Source: Paenibacillus doosanensis
GTDB lineage: Bacteria; Bacillota; Bacilli; Paenibacillales; NBRC-103111
Assembly: GCF_025060755.1 (NCBI RefSeq)
Contig: NZ_JANYUY010000020.1
Span: 1-64,000 of the forward strand
Length of the DNA: 64,000 nucleotides
Direction of reading: 5' to 3'
The translations under genes and the position numbers were made by a program. Positions 8,299 to 17,155 of the stretch are shown piece after piece. The notes under the pieces are model-generated. The model made no database searches. It was not told where the DNA came from and saw only the letters and a list, made by a program, of their open reading frames with translations. How positions within the stretch are numbered: position 1 is the stretch's first letter; every line of letters begins with the position of its first letter.

Positions 8299-8692
8299 AC
8301 CGTATGTCCGCTTTCTAAAATTCAGCGCCGTCGGGGCGATGAATTCCTTAATCGACCTGGCGGTATTTACCGTTCTGACGTATTTTCAAATGTATTATCT
8401 CGCTGCCCAATGCATCTCGTTTTTGTGCGGCGTGCTGAACAGCTATGCGTTCAACCGGTCGTGGACGTTCCAGCGCACCGGCCGCATCGATCGCAGGGAA
8501 TTCCTGAAATTTCTGACGCTGAATACAGCGGTGCTGCTCCTGACTTCAGGCGTGCTGTCTTTCCTTTATGCGCAGCTGGATTTGCCGCTGCTCGTCAGCA
8601 AGCTGGGCTCTGCCGCCGCGGGCGTCTGCATCAACTTCGCCGGAAGCCGGCTCTGGGTGTTCCGATTATCTCAAGATAGGAGTGGACCATGA
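8291..8692 (+). CDS. GtrA family membrane protein
   Basis: 133 residues with four membrane helices; typical family length. Motifs include FLKFSAVGAMNSLIDLAVF at the start, SYAFNRSWTF after helix 2 and FAGSRLWVF at the end. GtrA proteins are thought to flip the polyprenyl-linked sugar across the membrane. The start overlaps the GT2 gene and the stop overlaps the galU start (ATGA), so translation is coupled. Confidence 0.9.
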   Translation: MNKPYVRFLKFSAVGAMNSLIDLAVFTVLTYFQMYYLAAQCISFLCGVLNSYAFNRSWTFQRTGRIDRREFLKFLTLNTAVLLLTSGVLSFLYAQLDLPLLVSKLGSAAAGVCINFAGSRLWVFRLSQDRSGP

Positions 8693-9615
8693 TGAAGATT
8701 AGAAAAGCCGTCATTCCCGCAGCCGGGCTCGGCACCCGCTTTCTTCCGGCCACCAAGGCGCAGCCCAAGGAAATGCTGCCCATCGTCGACAAGCCGGCGA
8801 TTCAATATATCGTCGAGGAAGCCGTTCGCTCCGGCATTGAAAGCATTATTATCGTCACCGGCCGCAACAAGAAATCGATCGAGGATCACTTCGACAAGTC
8901 TTACGAGCTCGAACAGACGCTGCTTGAGAAAGGCAAGCACGGCCTGCTGAGCGAAGTGCAGCGCATCTCCGACATGGCTGCGATTCATTATATTCGGCAA
9001 AAAGAACCGCTTGGACTCGGTCACGCCATCCTGTGCGCCCGCCAGTTTATCGGCGACGAACCTTTCGCCGTTCTGCTCGGCGACGATATTATGGTGTCGG
9101 AGAAGCCGGCGCTGCAGCAGATGATCGACGTGTACGAAACCTATGACGCCCAAGTGGTTGGGGTGCAGTCCGTCGAGCTGACCGATGTGAGCAAATACGG
9201 CATCATCGCCCCGGCCAACGCCTATCAGCCGGTATACGAGGTCAAGGATTTGGTGGAAAAGCCGCAACCGCAGGACGCGCCCTCGCAGATTGCCGTGATG
9301 GGACGGTATATTTTGAAACCGTCGATTTTCCCCGTCCTGGAGCAAATCGACCGCGGCGCGGGCAACGAATACCAGCTGACGGACGCGCTGCGGGAAGCAT
9401 GCCGGCGGGAGCCGCTGCTCGCCCTGGATTTGACGGCGGACCGCTACGACATCGGCGATAAATTCGGCTACATGAAGGCGATCGCCGAAATCGGCTTGCG
9501 GCGCGAAGAGCTTCGCCCCCAGCTGCTCGCTTATTTGAAGGAGCTGGTGCGGCGGGAATCGGAGAAGGAACGGCTGCAGCTCCGCTATCGCGGCCATTCG
9601 ATCGAGGTGTATTAA
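8689..9615 (+). CDS. galU: UTP-glucose-1-phosphate uridylyltransferase
   Basis: 308 residues, close to the 290-300 usual for GalU/GtaB. The nucleotide site AAGLGTRFLPATKAQPKEMLPI is followed by the conserved VDKPAIQYIVEEA, GLGHAILCA and GDDI. It makes UDP-glucose, the donor for glucosylation by the upstream GT2. The C-terminus is a bit longer than B. subtilis GtaB. Either of two adjacent ATG codons (8689, 8692) may be used. Last gene of the operon, ending in a hairpin terminator. Confidence 0.94.
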   Translation: MMKIRKAVIPAAGLGTRFLPATKAQPKEMLPIVDKPAIQYIVEEAVRSGIESIIIVTGRNKKSIEDHFDKSYELEQTLLEKGKHGLLSEVQRISDMAAIHYIRQKEPLGLGHAILCARQFIGDEPFAVLLGDDIMVSEKPALQQMIDVYETYDAQVVGVQSVELTDVSKYGIIAPANAYQPVYEVKDLVEKPQPQDAPSQIAVMGRYILKPSIFPVLEQIDRGAGNEYQLTDALREACRREPLLALDLTADRYDIGDKFGYMKAIAEIGLRREELRPQLLAYLKELVRRESEKERLQLRYRGHSIEVY

Positions 9616-9627
9616 TATGAACATGTC

Positions 9628-9678
9628 AAAAGGACGAAGAGCCGCCCTTCTATCCAAGAAGCGGCATCTTCGTCCTTT
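9628..9678. terminator. Terminator between galU and pupG
   Basis: AAAGGACGAAGA.GCCGC (about 9629-9645) pairs with GCGGC.TCTTCGTCCTTT (9661-9678). Placed between two convergent genes and symmetric enough to act for both. Confidence 0.75.
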
Positions 9679-9699
9679 ATCCTTGCTATGGCGTGCGCT

Positions 9700-10527
9700 T
9701 TACAATTTGCCTACGATACCCAATATGAGCTGGAGAAACTTCGGCTTCACGCGTTCCGTCGTCTCCATCACTTCCTCATGCGACAGCGGCTGATCCAGAA
9801 TGCCTGCGGCCATATTGCTGATGCAGGAGAAGCCCAGCACTTCGATACCCGCATGACGGGCGACGATGACTTCGGCCACTGTGGACATTCCGACCGCGTC
9901 GGCGCCGAGCGTGCGCATCATACGGATTTCAGCGGGTGTCTCATAGGACGGACCGAGCAGGCCGATGTAGACGCCTTCTTGCAGCTTCACGCCCTGCTCC
10001 GCGGCAACCTCCTTGGCGGTTTGACGCAAGGCACGGCTGTATGCCTCGGACATATCCGGGAAGCGCGCGCCCAGCTCGGGGTAGTTCGGTCCGATGAGCG
10101 GATTGCGGGACGTAAAATTGATATGGTCCTTGATCAGCATCAAATCTCCCACTTCATAGGACGTATTGATGCCGCCGGCCGCATTCGTTACAATGAGCTT
10201 CTGCACGCCCAGCTCTTTCATTACCCGCACAGGGAACGATACGACGTCGACCCCGTACCCTTCGTACATGTGAAAACGTCCCTTCATCAAAAGCACATGC
10301 TTGCCTTGAATCGTGCCGAGCAGCAGCTCGCCTGCATGTCCTTCAACCGTCGAAACCGGAAAGTGAGGGATGTCCTCATACGAAATTACCGTTGCATTTT
10401 CCACCAGATCGGCGATAACTCCAAGACCGGAGCCGAGAATAAGCCCGATTTGCGGGGCATCCGCGTACTTGCTGCGAATATAAGCGGCGGCCTCTTTAAT
10501 GTTGTTTAATATGTTGGAGTTTTCCAT
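9700..10527 (-). CDS. pupG: Purine nucleoside phosphorylase
   Basis: 275 residues, trimeric PNP (low-molecular-mass) family. It splits inosine and guanosine with phosphate to base plus ribose-1-phosphate in nucleoside salvage. Seen: GSGLGVIAD phosphate loop, HFPVSTVEGHAG, TNAAGGIN, SYETPAEIRM and MSTVAEVIVARH. In B. subtilis the order is xerD-drm-pupG; here xerD is directly upstream with a 147-bp gap and no drm (phosphopentomutase), so ribose-1-phosphate conversion must be coded elsewhere or be lacking. Confidence 0.94.
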   Translation of the reverse strand: MENSNILNNIKEAAAYIRSKYADAPQIGLILGSGLGVIADLVENATVISYEDIPHFPVSTVEGHAGELLLGTIQGKHVLLMKGRFHMYEGYGVDVVSFPVRVMKELGVQKLIVTNAAGGINTSYEVGDLMLIKDHINFTSRNPLIGPNYPELGARFPDMSEAYSRALRQTAKEVAAEQGVKLQEGVYIGLLGPSYETPAEIRMMRTLGADAVGMSTVAEVIVARHAGIEVLGFSCISNMAAGILDQPLSHEEVMETTERVKPKFLQLILGIVGKL

Positions 10528-10674
10528 CGTTTTCTACCTCTCCTTGATCGTGTTTTAAGGTTTAGTGATTGATTAGAGCGCCATCCGCTCTCATGCTGCC
10601 ATCTTATGTATTATCGCAAATCGACCGTTCGTTTGCAAAAGAAACAGCCTGCTCTCTGCAAGCAAGCTGCCCTG

Positions 10675-11586
10675 TTACCGGTCGGCCGCGTCCCGCTTCG
10701 CTCGGGGATGAGCCTTATCGTATACTTCCTTCATTTTCCCCCGGGCTACCTGGGCGTAAATTTGCGTGGTAGATATGTCGGCATGACCGAGCATTTCCTG
10801 GACCGACCTCAAATCCGCTCCGTTCTCCAGCAAATGCGCGGCAAACGAATGACGCAGCGTATGCGGCGTAATTTCTTTGACGATTTGCGTTTCGGCGGCA
10901 TAGCGCTTAATAATTTTCCAGAAGCCCTGCCGCGTAATCCGGGTGCCCAAATGATTGACGAACAGCGCTTCCTCTTCTTTCGATTGCTTAAGCAGTTTCG
11001 GACGCATCGTTTCAATATAACGTCCGGCATATTCGGAAGCGATTGCTCCGAGCGGTATAATCCGCTCCTTCGCCCCCTTGCCGATACAGCGGAGAAAGCC
11101 CATATCAAGGCGCACATGCTCCACGTTCAGCGATATGAGCTCGGAAACGCGGATTCCGGTGGCGTAGAGAAGCTCCAGCATCGCCTTATCCCGCATACCG
11201 TTAGGCGCGGAAATTTGCGGAGCGTCGAGCAAAGCTTCCACCTCCCGGATCGTCAGCACCTGGGGCAGACGCTTTTCTATCTTCGGCGTTTCTATATGTA
11301 CGGTAGGGTCTTGATCCAGTCGACGCTCTCGAACCAGAAACTGGTAAAAAGCCCTTAAAGACACGATAGTGCGGGATTGCGTCGCTGCGGCTCGGCCTAA
11401 TCGTTTCAAGTGCAGCAAATAATTTGCGACTTGCAATTTTTTCGTATCGGCGAGAGAGGCGATGCCTTGCGATTGCAAATAATCGAGATACTGGACGATA
11501 TCTCTTTCATAGGAATCCATCGTATTTTTCGCCAAACCCCGTTCGTCGGATAAAAACCGGACAAACGAGTCCAATTCCTTTTTCAT
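10675..11586 (-). CDS. xerD: Tyrosine recombinase XerD
   Basis: 303 residues from the ATG at 11586 (AAGGGA ribosome site); the frame runs 16 codons further upstream without support. N-terminal SAM-like core-binding domain, then the catalytic domain with Arg in ATGIRVSEL, Lys in GKGAKERIIPL, HTLRHSFAAHLL, LGHADISTTQIY with the Tyr nucleophile. It resolves chromosome dimers at dif with XerC. Synteny with yqzK and fur (B. subtilis ripX/xerD) supports XerD rather than XerC. Confidence 0.92.
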   Translation of the reverse strand: MKKELDSFVRFLSDERGLAKNTMDSYERDIVQYLDYLQSQGIASLADTKKLQVANYLLHLKRLGRAAATQSRTIVSLRAFYQFLVRERRLDQDPTVHIETPKIEKRLPQVLTIREVEALLDAPQISAPNGMRDKAMLELLYATGIRVSELISLNVEHVRLDMGFLRCIGKGAKERIIPLGAIASEYAGRYIETMRPKLLKQSKEEEALFVNHLGTRITRQGFWKIIKRYAAETQIVKEITPHTLRHSFAAHLLENGADLRSVQEMLGHADISTTQIYAQVARGKMKEVYDKAHPRAKRDAADR

Positions 11587-11689
11587 GCTAATTTCCCTTT
11601 CTATGTCAGTCCCCGTGTTTGCCCGTGTTTGCACAGTCAGTTAGTAAATTCAACGCGCGCGAAAAGAATCCTGCTTGCGCTTCAAAAGC

Positions 11690-11923
11690 TTATTCTCCGA
11701 TCCAGTAAAAAAGCTTCAAACGTTCGCCCATCGGAACGCTGTCGCCGAGCGGAACATGCTCCTGAAACACTTTGACGGCCCTGCCCTCGGGCTGCTTGTA
11801 CCTCTCGGCGGGATCGATCCAGTGACTGACGGCAAGCAGCATATGATACAGCGCATACGTGAAGACGATAAAGACCGCGGCAAATTTCGCCCGTTCCACA
11901 AGCTTGCGAAAAGAAAAGATCAT
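11690..11923 (-). CDS. yqzK: YqzK-like DUF4227 membrane protein
   Basis: 77 residues, one membrane helix near residues 13-33, then a conserved tail ending RLKLFYWIGE. GGGAGGT ribosome site. Same length and place as B. subtilis yqzK, directly upstream of xerD. Function is unknown. Confidence 0.82.
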   Translation of the reverse strand: MIFSFRKLVERAKFAAVFIVFTYALYHMLLAVSHWIDPAERYKQPEGRAVKVFQEHVPLGDSVPMGERLKLFYWIGE

Positions 11924-11970
11924 AGCCTGTACCTCCCTCTTAAGGTTAGACTATGATCGATAGGGGTCAA

Positions 11971-13122
11971 TTATGATGGATCGTTCATCGTGGTTACGAG
12001 CAGCCGGTCCAGATCGATATAAGCCCCTCCCACCGCTTCCGCGACGGCGGCATGAGTGATATTCCCTTGGAACGTATTGACTCCGCGCTTCAGCTCCGGA
12101 TGCACCATCAGCGCATGGACGACCCCTTTGTCGGCCAGCTCCACCGCATAGTTCAGCGTCACGTTCGTCAAGGCCAGCGTAGAAGTGCGCGGCACGGCGC
12201 CGGGCATATTGGCTACGGCGTAATGGATGACTCCGTGCTTGACATAGACCGGATCGCTGTGCGTCGTTACGCGGTCTACGGTGGCGATCGTGCCGCCCTG
12301 GTCAACGGCTACGTCGACAATCACCGCTCCCGGCTTCATCTGTTTGACCATATCCTCGGTCACCAGCTTGGGCGCTTTGGCTCCGGGTATCAGCACCGCG
12401 CCGATCAGCAAATCCGCTTTTTGCACGGCGCTTGCGATGTTGTAGGGATTGGACATCAGCGTGCGGATGCGGCCGTGGAACACATCGTCGAGGTAGCGCA
12501 GCCGCTCCGCGTTCCGGTCGATAATGACGACATTCGCTCCCAGCCCCAGCGCCATCTTGGCCGCATTCGTGCCGACAATGCCTCCGCCCAAGATGATGAC
12601 GTCCGCAGGCGGAACGCCCGGGACGCCGCCGAGCAGAATCCCTCTGCCGCCGTAAAACCGCTCAAGGAACTGCGCCCCGACCTGAACGGACATTCTCCCG
12701 GCCACCTCGCTCATCGGCGTAAGCAGCGGCAGGCTTCCGTTTGCCAGCTGAATCGTTTCATAAGCGATCGCCGTTACTTTACTGTCCACCAACGCTTCCG
12801 TCAGCGCCGGCTCCGCCGCCAGATGAAGATAGGTGAACAAAGTCAGATGCTCGCGGAAATACCCGTACTCGGAAAGAAGCGGCTCCTTCACCTTCATGAT
12901 CATATCCGACTGCGCCCAGACATCGGCCGCGTGTTCTACGAGCTCTGCGCCCTCTCTCGCGTAATCCTGATCGCTAAACCCGCTGCCTTCTCCCGCACCC
13001 GCTTCGATCAAAACCCTGTGCCCGTGCTGATGAAGCATCCCGGCCCCTCCTGGCGTTAAGGCGACGCGGTTCTCGTTGTTCTTGATTTCCTTGGGTACTC
13101 CGATAATACGCTGTGTATCCAT
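11971..13122 (-). CDS. ald: Alanine dehydrogenase
   Basis: 383 residues from ATG 13122 with AAGGAG at 8 nt; upstream MMKERS codons are the ribosome site itself. Oxidises L-alanine to pyruvate and ammonia with NAD; needed for alanine use and good sporulation in Bacillus. Seen: [38 protein letters not shown], the NAD fold [18 protein letters not shown] and [13 protein letters not shown]. The gene sits between fur and yqzK, where B. subtilis has none, so it is an insertion in an otherwise conserved block. Confidence 0.95.
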   Translation of the reverse strand: MDTQRIIGVPKEIKNNENRVALTPGGAGMLHQHGHRVLIEAGAGEGSGFSDQDYAREGAELVEHAADVWAQSDMIMKVKEPLLSEYGYFREHLTLFTYLHLAAEPALTEALVDSKVTAIAYETIQLANGSLPLLTPMSEVAGRMSVQVGAQFLERFYGGRGILLGGVPGVPPADVIILGGGIVGTNAAKMALGLGANVVIIDRNAERLRYLDDVFHGRIRTLMSNPYNIASAVQKADLLIGAVLIPGAKAPKLVTEDMVKQMKPGAVIVDVAVDQGGTIATVDRVTTHSDPVYVKHGVIHYAVANMPGAVPRTSTLALTNVTLNYAVELADKGVVHALMVHPELKRGVNTFQGNITHAAVAEAVGGAYIDLDRLLVTTMNDPS

Positions 13123-13270
13123 TCTTGACCGCTCCTTCATCATAGCGTTCGTGCAAGCTCCTATGCGTTAATTTCCCCTGCAACAGGGCAATTTAACCGC
13201 CTGAGACCGCGTCAGTGAACTTGGCCGATGATTAGGCGCCGTCCGTTTGGAGAGAGGCCAATCATCTCCT

Positions 13271-13300
13271 TTGGCTCTTTGCGCAGCCTCATGGTATACT
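13271..13300 (+). promoter_or_regulatory. Sigma-A-like promoter of the signal peptidase gene
   Basis: TTGGCT (13271-13276), 18 bp, TATACT (13295-13300), 36 bp upstream of the start codon at 13337. Confidence 0.55.
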
Positions 13301-13336
13301 CTATTCAGCAGTTCAATTCGGGGAAGGGGAACGATC

Positions 13337-13888
13337 ATGAAAAATTTAGGTGCCGAGATTCGAAGCTGGGCAGGTTCTATAGGGGCTGCCATCGTCTGCG
13401 CGCTGCTTATAGGCATATTCGTTATACAGCCGACCAAGGTGATGGGGCATTCAATGGACCCGACGCTTCACGACCAGCAGCGGATTTTTATCTCCAAGCT
13501 ATCGCATACGTTCCGGTATGAGCCCAAATACGGCGATATCGTCATTATCGACAGCCGCGTAGACCGCAGCCGCACTCTTATGGACGATATTGAAGAGCAT
13601 CCGCTCATTTCTCTGTTTACAGGTGAAGGCGAGAACGAAATTATTTATGTCAAGCGGGTCATCGGCAAGCCGGGGGACGCTCTTGAGTTTAAAGACCATA
13701 AGGTTTACCGCAACGGCGAAGCGCTGGACGAGCCTTATCTTAACGAAACGATGAATTATTCCAGCAACGAGAAGCTCGTTGTTCCCGAAGGCCATATTTT
13801 CGTCATGGGCGATAACCGCAACAACAGCAAGGACAGCCGCAGTATCGGATTCATTCCGCTCGATCATGTGCTCGGAATCAAATTATAA
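13337..13888 (+). CDS. lepB: Signal peptidase I
   Basis: 183 residues from ATG 13337 (AAGGGG site). One N-terminal membrane helix (about 14-31), catalytic Ser39 in GHSMDPTL, catalytic Lys106 in YVKRVIGKPGD, and the box GDNRNNSKDSRSIG. Gram-positive SipS/LepB type. It removes signal peptides outside the membrane. Single-gene unit with its own promoter and terminator, oriented against its neighbours ald and fur. Confidence 0.95.
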   Translation: MKNLGAEIRSWAGSIGAAIVCALLIGIFVIQPTKVMGHSMDPTLHDQQRIFISKLSHTFRYEPKYGDIVIIDSRVDRSRTLMDDIEEHPLISLFTGEGENEIIYVKRVIGKPGDALEFKDHKVYRNGEALDEPYLNETMNYSSNEKLVVPEGHIFVMGDNRNNSKDSRSIGFIPLDHVLGIKL

Positions 13889-13898
13889 GGGAACGTAA

Positions 13899-13936
13899 AA
13901 AACCTCCTGTCCCGTTGGCAACGGAATGGAGGTTTT
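13899..13936. terminator. Terminator between lepB and fur
   Basis: AAAACCTCC (13899-13907) pairs with GGAGGTTTT (13928-13936); an inner CCGTTGGCAACGG hairpin lies in the loop. T runs on both strands make it suitable for both convergent genes. Confidence 0.8.
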
Positions 13937-13943
13937 GTTCGAT

Positions 13944-14393
13944 TTAGCTTTTGTTTTTATCCCTGCAGCGGTGGCAAATTCCTTGAAAATCGAGACGGTG
14001 GTCCAACACCTGGAAGCCGTACTCCTTCTCAAGCCGCTCTTCCAACGGAGTCAGCCAGTCTTCCATTATCTCATCCACGGCGCCGCATTGCACGCAGATC
14101 AAATGATGATGATGATGATGATTGCTGTCGCTGCGCAAATCGTAACGGGCTACGCCGTCGCCGAAATTCATTTTCTCGACTACATGCAGTTCGCTCAATA
14201 ATTCAAGCGTCCGGTATACGGTAGCGAGGCCGATTTCGGGAGCTTTATCCTTTACGAGCATAAATACGTCTTCCGCGCTCAGATGATCTTCTTCGTTTTC
14301 AAGCAGCACACGAACCGTAGCCTCCCGTTGAGGAGTTAGCTTGTAGCCCTGTGACTGCAGCTGTTGTTTGATTTTTTCAATGCGAGATTCCAT
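13944..14393 (-). CDS. fur: Ferric uptake regulator Fur
   Basis: 149 residues from ATG 14393 with AGGGGGA. Winged-helix N-terminus (LTPQREATVRVLL, GLATVYRTLELL) and metal-binding dimer domain with a run of six His (SNHHHHHHLI), CVQC and CHRC. The two CxxC pairs indicate a structural Zn site. The place next to spoIIM, as B. subtilis fur, supports Fur over PerR or Zur. A perfect 8-bp inverted repeat lies 16 bp upstream of the start. Confidence 0.9.
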   Translation of the reverse strand: MESRIEKIKQQLQSQGYKLTPQREATVRVLLENEEDHLSAEDVFMLVKDKAPEIGLATVYRTLELLSELHVVEKMNFGDGVARYDLRSDSNHHHHHHLICVQCGAVDEIMEDWLTPLEERLEKEYGFQVLDHRLDFQGICHRCRDKNKS

Positions 14394-14408
14394 GCTACTC
14401 CCCCTACG

Positions 14409-14429
14409 GGTTTTGCCCAATGCAAAACC
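14409..14429 (-). promoter_or_regulatory. Perfect inverted repeat upstream of fur
   Basis: GGTTTTGC (14409-14416), 5-bp spacer, GCAAAACC (14422-14429). It sits just before the fur ribosome site. It does not resemble a Fur box (GATAATGATAATC) or a PerR box. It could be an operator or an mRNA leader hairpin. Confidence 0.45.
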
Positions 14430-14461
14430 TGCTGCGTAAGTCTGCGCCCAGAGAAATGAAC

Positions 14462-14483
14462 AAAAAAAGCTGTAACAGCTTTT
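14462..14483 (-). terminator. Intrinsic terminator downstream of spoIIM
   Basis: On the minus strand AAAAGCTG, 3-nt loop, CAGCTTTT followed by more T. Separates the spoIIM transcript from fur. Confidence 0.7.
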
Positions 14484-14532
14484 GGGGCTTCATCTTACAT
14501 TATAGGTGGTGGTCGGCCGGAAAGTCAAACAT

Positions 14533-15174
14533 TTAAGGAGACATTGTCATCAGCATCGGCGTTACCCATTTCATCATGACCGGCGAAACGTAGGCTTCGA
14601 ACATCGCCACCCCGGCCAGCAAAGCGCCCGACAACAGGATCGTAGCCGAGTAACGCATAAAGGGCTCGTAGAACGATCCCTTGCGCATCATAAAACGGTG
14701 TTTCACCATGTGAATCGAGAAGGCCATCGCGGTTACGCTGCATACGATAAGAGCCGGAATAATAACGATATTTTGCGGCGCCACCGATACGAGCGCGAAC
14801 AGCAGCCCTTTCCATGACAGCTGTCCGACCAGGTAACCGACGGAAAAGCCGACCAGAACCCCCTTGAGAAAATCAAGAATCAATATAAGAGGAAGCCCGA
14901 TCACGGACATTCCGAGTATCCATATGATAAGAATCCATTTGATATGCAGAGCGAAGGATTGCTCGAACGATTGTCTGACATCCGTAAAATCGCCCTGTTC
15001 GACCGAAGAAAAAAAATTGCTCAAATACCGCATCATTTCCTGCTTTTGTTCCAAAGACAGCGCATTGACCATGACCGCTCCGAATACGACTCCTATTATA
15101 AAAATGATTCCGACAAAAACGTACAGCGACAGATGCTCCTTGATATAGAGCTGTAGCGAACGATTACGGTTCAT
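14533..15174 (-). CDS. spoIIM: Stage II sporulation protein M
   Basis: 213 residues from ATG 15174 (GGGAGGGA). Five membrane helices; motifs SLYVFVGIIFIIGVVFGA and IWILGMSVIGLPLILILDFLKG are typical of SpoIIM. It works in the mother-cell membrane with SpoIID and SpoIIP to thin septal peptidoglycan and drive engulfment. A good sigma-E-like promoter lies just upstream, matching known sigma-E control of this gene. Confidence 0.94.
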   Translation of the reverse strand: MNRNRSLQLYIKEHLSLYVFVGIIFIIGVVFGAVMVNALSLEQKQEMMRYLSNFFSSVEQGDFTDVRQSFEQSFALHIKWILIIWILGMSVIGLPLILILDFLKGVLVGFSVGYLVGQLSWKGLLFALVSVAPQNIVIIPALIVCSVTAMAFSIHMVKHRFMMRKGSFYEPFMRYSATILLSGALLAGVAMFEAYVSPVMMKWVTPMLMTMSP

Positions 15175-15205
15175 GCTGCATTCCCTCCCCTGCATCATTA
15201 GTACA

Positions 15206-15234
15206 AGCATATGAGAGGGAAGACCGCGATATGA
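15206..15234 (-). promoter_or_regulatory. Sigma-E-like promoter of spoIIM
   Basis: Minus strand TCATATC (15228-15234), 14-bp spacer, CATATGCT (15206-15213). Sigma-E consensus is KMATATT, 14 bp, CATACAnT; six of seven and six of eight positions fit. Confidence 0.65.
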
Positions 15235-15278
15235 CCGTAAGATGCCGCCCGCGTTTCGCCGCTTCCTCGCGTTCGCCG

Positions 15279-16466
15279 TTATTTGCCGGCTACTTTGCCG
15301 TATTTGCCGCCGCCGCCGACCTCCAGCACGAGCTTATCCTCGCGCGCCTTCATGATGAAGTCGGCGATGTCCGGCCCCGCCGTGCGCTCCAGATCTTCCC
15401 GGGCGACGCGGTGCAGCAAATTCATCTCGGTGCCGTATTCCGCAAGCAGCGCATCCAGCTTTTTCGGGCCGAGGCCGGGGATATATTCGAGCGGCACCTG
15501 ATAATAATAGGGCGGCCGGTTTTGCGGCACGAACGGCCCGGTTTCCTTGCGGTCGCTAATGTCGAGGATGCGGTCCATAACGCCGCGGACGATCTTGGCG
15601 CTTCCGCAGTCCGGGCATCGCTCCGGGGCCAGTTCTCCGTCGCCGGCAACGGCGTTGCAGACGGAGCAATAGGTGCGGTGGTATTTGCCAAGCCGCGGAT
15701 TCAGCCCGTAATTGGCCAGTACGCCTCTGCCGTTCTTTCCGGCCAGCGCCTGCCGCAGTTCGGCGAAGCTCGGTTCGGCGAGCTGGAGTTTATTGTATTC
15801 CCTGCCGATTTTGGCCAGCGAATGGGCATCGGAATTCGTCAGGAACGTATAGCGGTCCAGCTCCGACAAATAGCCGGCCATTTGCGAATCGGCGCTCAAG
15901 CCGAGCTCGACGGCGTCAATGCCGTCCAGCTCCAGCAGATGCTCCATCCGCGAGGAGCTGCTGCCGTAGACGCTCTTATGCGGCGTGAAAATATGAGCCG
16001 GAACGAACAGTCCCCCGCGGCCAAGCACTTCCTCCTGAAGCACCCTCGCCGGCACGTAAATGCGCTGCGAGCTGAGCCCGACATTCTTCATATGCTTGTC
16101 AAGCCAGCCGGTAAAAGCCTCCATCGCTTCCAGCGTTGGCATATAAGCAAGCAGATGGGCCGGGCCCATGCCGGGGTCGCGAACCTCGATTTCACTCCCC
16201 AGAATGACGGTGCTCCGGTGATAACGGATGCCGCCCCCGGGCAGTTCCTCCATCTCCCCCTGCTCCAAATAATGGCGGATGTCCTTCTGTACGGAAGGAG
16301 ACTGGCAATCGATAATGCCGATCATATCCATCCCTTTGCGGGAGGAAGCTTCGTGAGCGATATTATAAAAAGTTAACTGGTCCGATGCGCTGATTTTTAC
16401 GGCCTTTCCTTCTTCGGTTCGTCCAATGTGAATGTGCAGATCGGCGTAAAACGGTCGCAATGTCAT
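15279..16466 (-). CDS. yqxK: EndoQ-like PHP-domain nuclease (YqxK family)
   Basis: 395 residues. N-terminal PHP metal site (YADLHIHIG; IIDCQSP; GSEIEV; PAHIFTPHKSVYG; TNSDAHS), then a zinc-finger-like CSVC...CPDC and a C-terminal helix-hairpin-helix (IPGLGPKKLDALL). This layout is that of endonuclease Q, which nicks DNA 5' of deaminated bases (hypoxanthine, uracil), and of B. subtilis YqxK. The ATG is 1 nt past the nudF stop, so it is translated from the same mRNA. Confidence 0.85.
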   Translation of the reverse strand: MTLRPFYADLHIHIGRTEEGKAVKISASDQLTFYNIAHEASSRKGMDMIGIIDCQSPSVQKDIRHYLEQGEMEELPGGGIRYHRSTVILGSEIEVRDPGMGPAHLLAYMPTLEAMEAFTGWLDKHMKNVGLSSQRIYVPARVLQEEVLGRGGLFVPAHIFTPHKSVYGSSSSRMEHLLELDGIDAVELGLSADSQMAGYLSELDRYTFLTNSDAHSLAKIGREYNKLQLAEPSFAELRQALAGKNGRGVLANYGLNPRLGKYHRTYCSVCNAVAGDGELAPERCPDCGSAKIVRGVMDRILDISDRKETGPFVPQNRPPYYYQVPLEYIPGLGPKKLDALLAEYGTEMNLLHRVAREDLERTAGPDIADFIMKAREDKLVLEVGGGGKYGKVAGK

Positions 16467-16467
16467 C

Positions 16468-17034
16468 TTAGAACCGCCCCGTCAGCGTATAAGCCTGCCA
16501 GGCGTACACCGCGGTAATCGTCTTCGCGTCGCTGATACGCCCCTCCCGGATATATTGCTGCGCTTGTTCGAGAGTGAGAGCCTCGCATTCGAGAAACTCG
16601 TCGTCATCGAGACGAACCTCGCCTTTGGTCAGTTCCTCCGCCGCGAACAAATGCAGAATTTCATCGGCAAATCCCGGCGACGTGTAAAAAGAACAAATAG
16701 GCCGAATCGTGCCCGCACGATAACCGGTTTCTTCTTCCAGCTCTCGTATCGCTGCCTCCAGAGGCGCTTCTCCCGGATCGAGCTTGCCTGCCGGAATCTC
16801 AACCTGGCTTTTCTCCAGCGGCTTACGGTACTGCTCGACGACCAGCATCTTGTCGTCCTTCAGTGCCAACACGGCCACCGCGCCCGGATGCTTGACGATT
16901 TCTCTCTGTGCGGTTTCCCCGTTAGGCAATCTGACCGTATCCACTTGAAGAGAGATGACTTTTCCTTGAAAAACCGGCTGCGAGGAGATCGTCACTTCCT
17001 CGAATTTTTTGGCGTTATGCTTTGTCTCGCTCAT
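16468..17034 (-). CDS. nudF: ADP-ribose pyrophosphatase (Nudix)
   Basis: 188 residues. The complete Nudix box (G-x5-E-x7-REUxEExGU) is present, from GKLDPGEAP through RELEEETGY. Further ADPRase marks: VKHPGAVAVLAL and a Pro-Gly in YTSPGFADE downstream of the box. Hydrolyses ADP-ribose to AMP and ribose-5-phosphate. Same neighbours as B. subtilis nudF (yqkG). Confidence 0.92.
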   Translation of the reverse strand: MSETKHNAKKFEEVTISSQPVFQGKVISLQVDTVRLPNGETAQREIVKHPGAVAVLALKDDKMLVVEQYRKPLEKSQVEIPAGKLDPGEAPLEAAIRELEEETGYRAGTIRPICSFYTSPGFADEILHLFAAEELTKGEVRLDDDEFLECEALTLEQAQQYIREGRISDAKTITAVYAWQAYTLTGRF

Positions 17035-17111
17035 GAAGCTGTTCCTCCTTATATGTTTAGGCAGCCGAAGCAGCGCTTCAGCCGCGGATATCTATAACTG
17101 CTTTCCTGTCT

Positions 17112-17120
17112 ATTATATCA
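17112..17120 (-). promoter_or_regulatory. Extended -10 promoter upstream of nudF
   Basis: Minus strand TGATATAAT is a TGn plus perfect -10 box, about 80 bp from the nudF start. No good -35 at 17 bp, as is common with extended -10 promoters. Confidence 0.4.
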
Positions 17121-17155
17121 TATTCGCGCATTCATAGTTTTCCCGGTAAGGTTTA

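Noticed and set aside
14101-14123. ATG/GAT trinucleotide repeat
   Set aside because: It codes for the six-His metal-binding run of Fur.
15231-16376. Plus-strand open frame of 381 codons
   Set aside because: Antisense shadow of the EndoQ-like gene; no recognisable domain.
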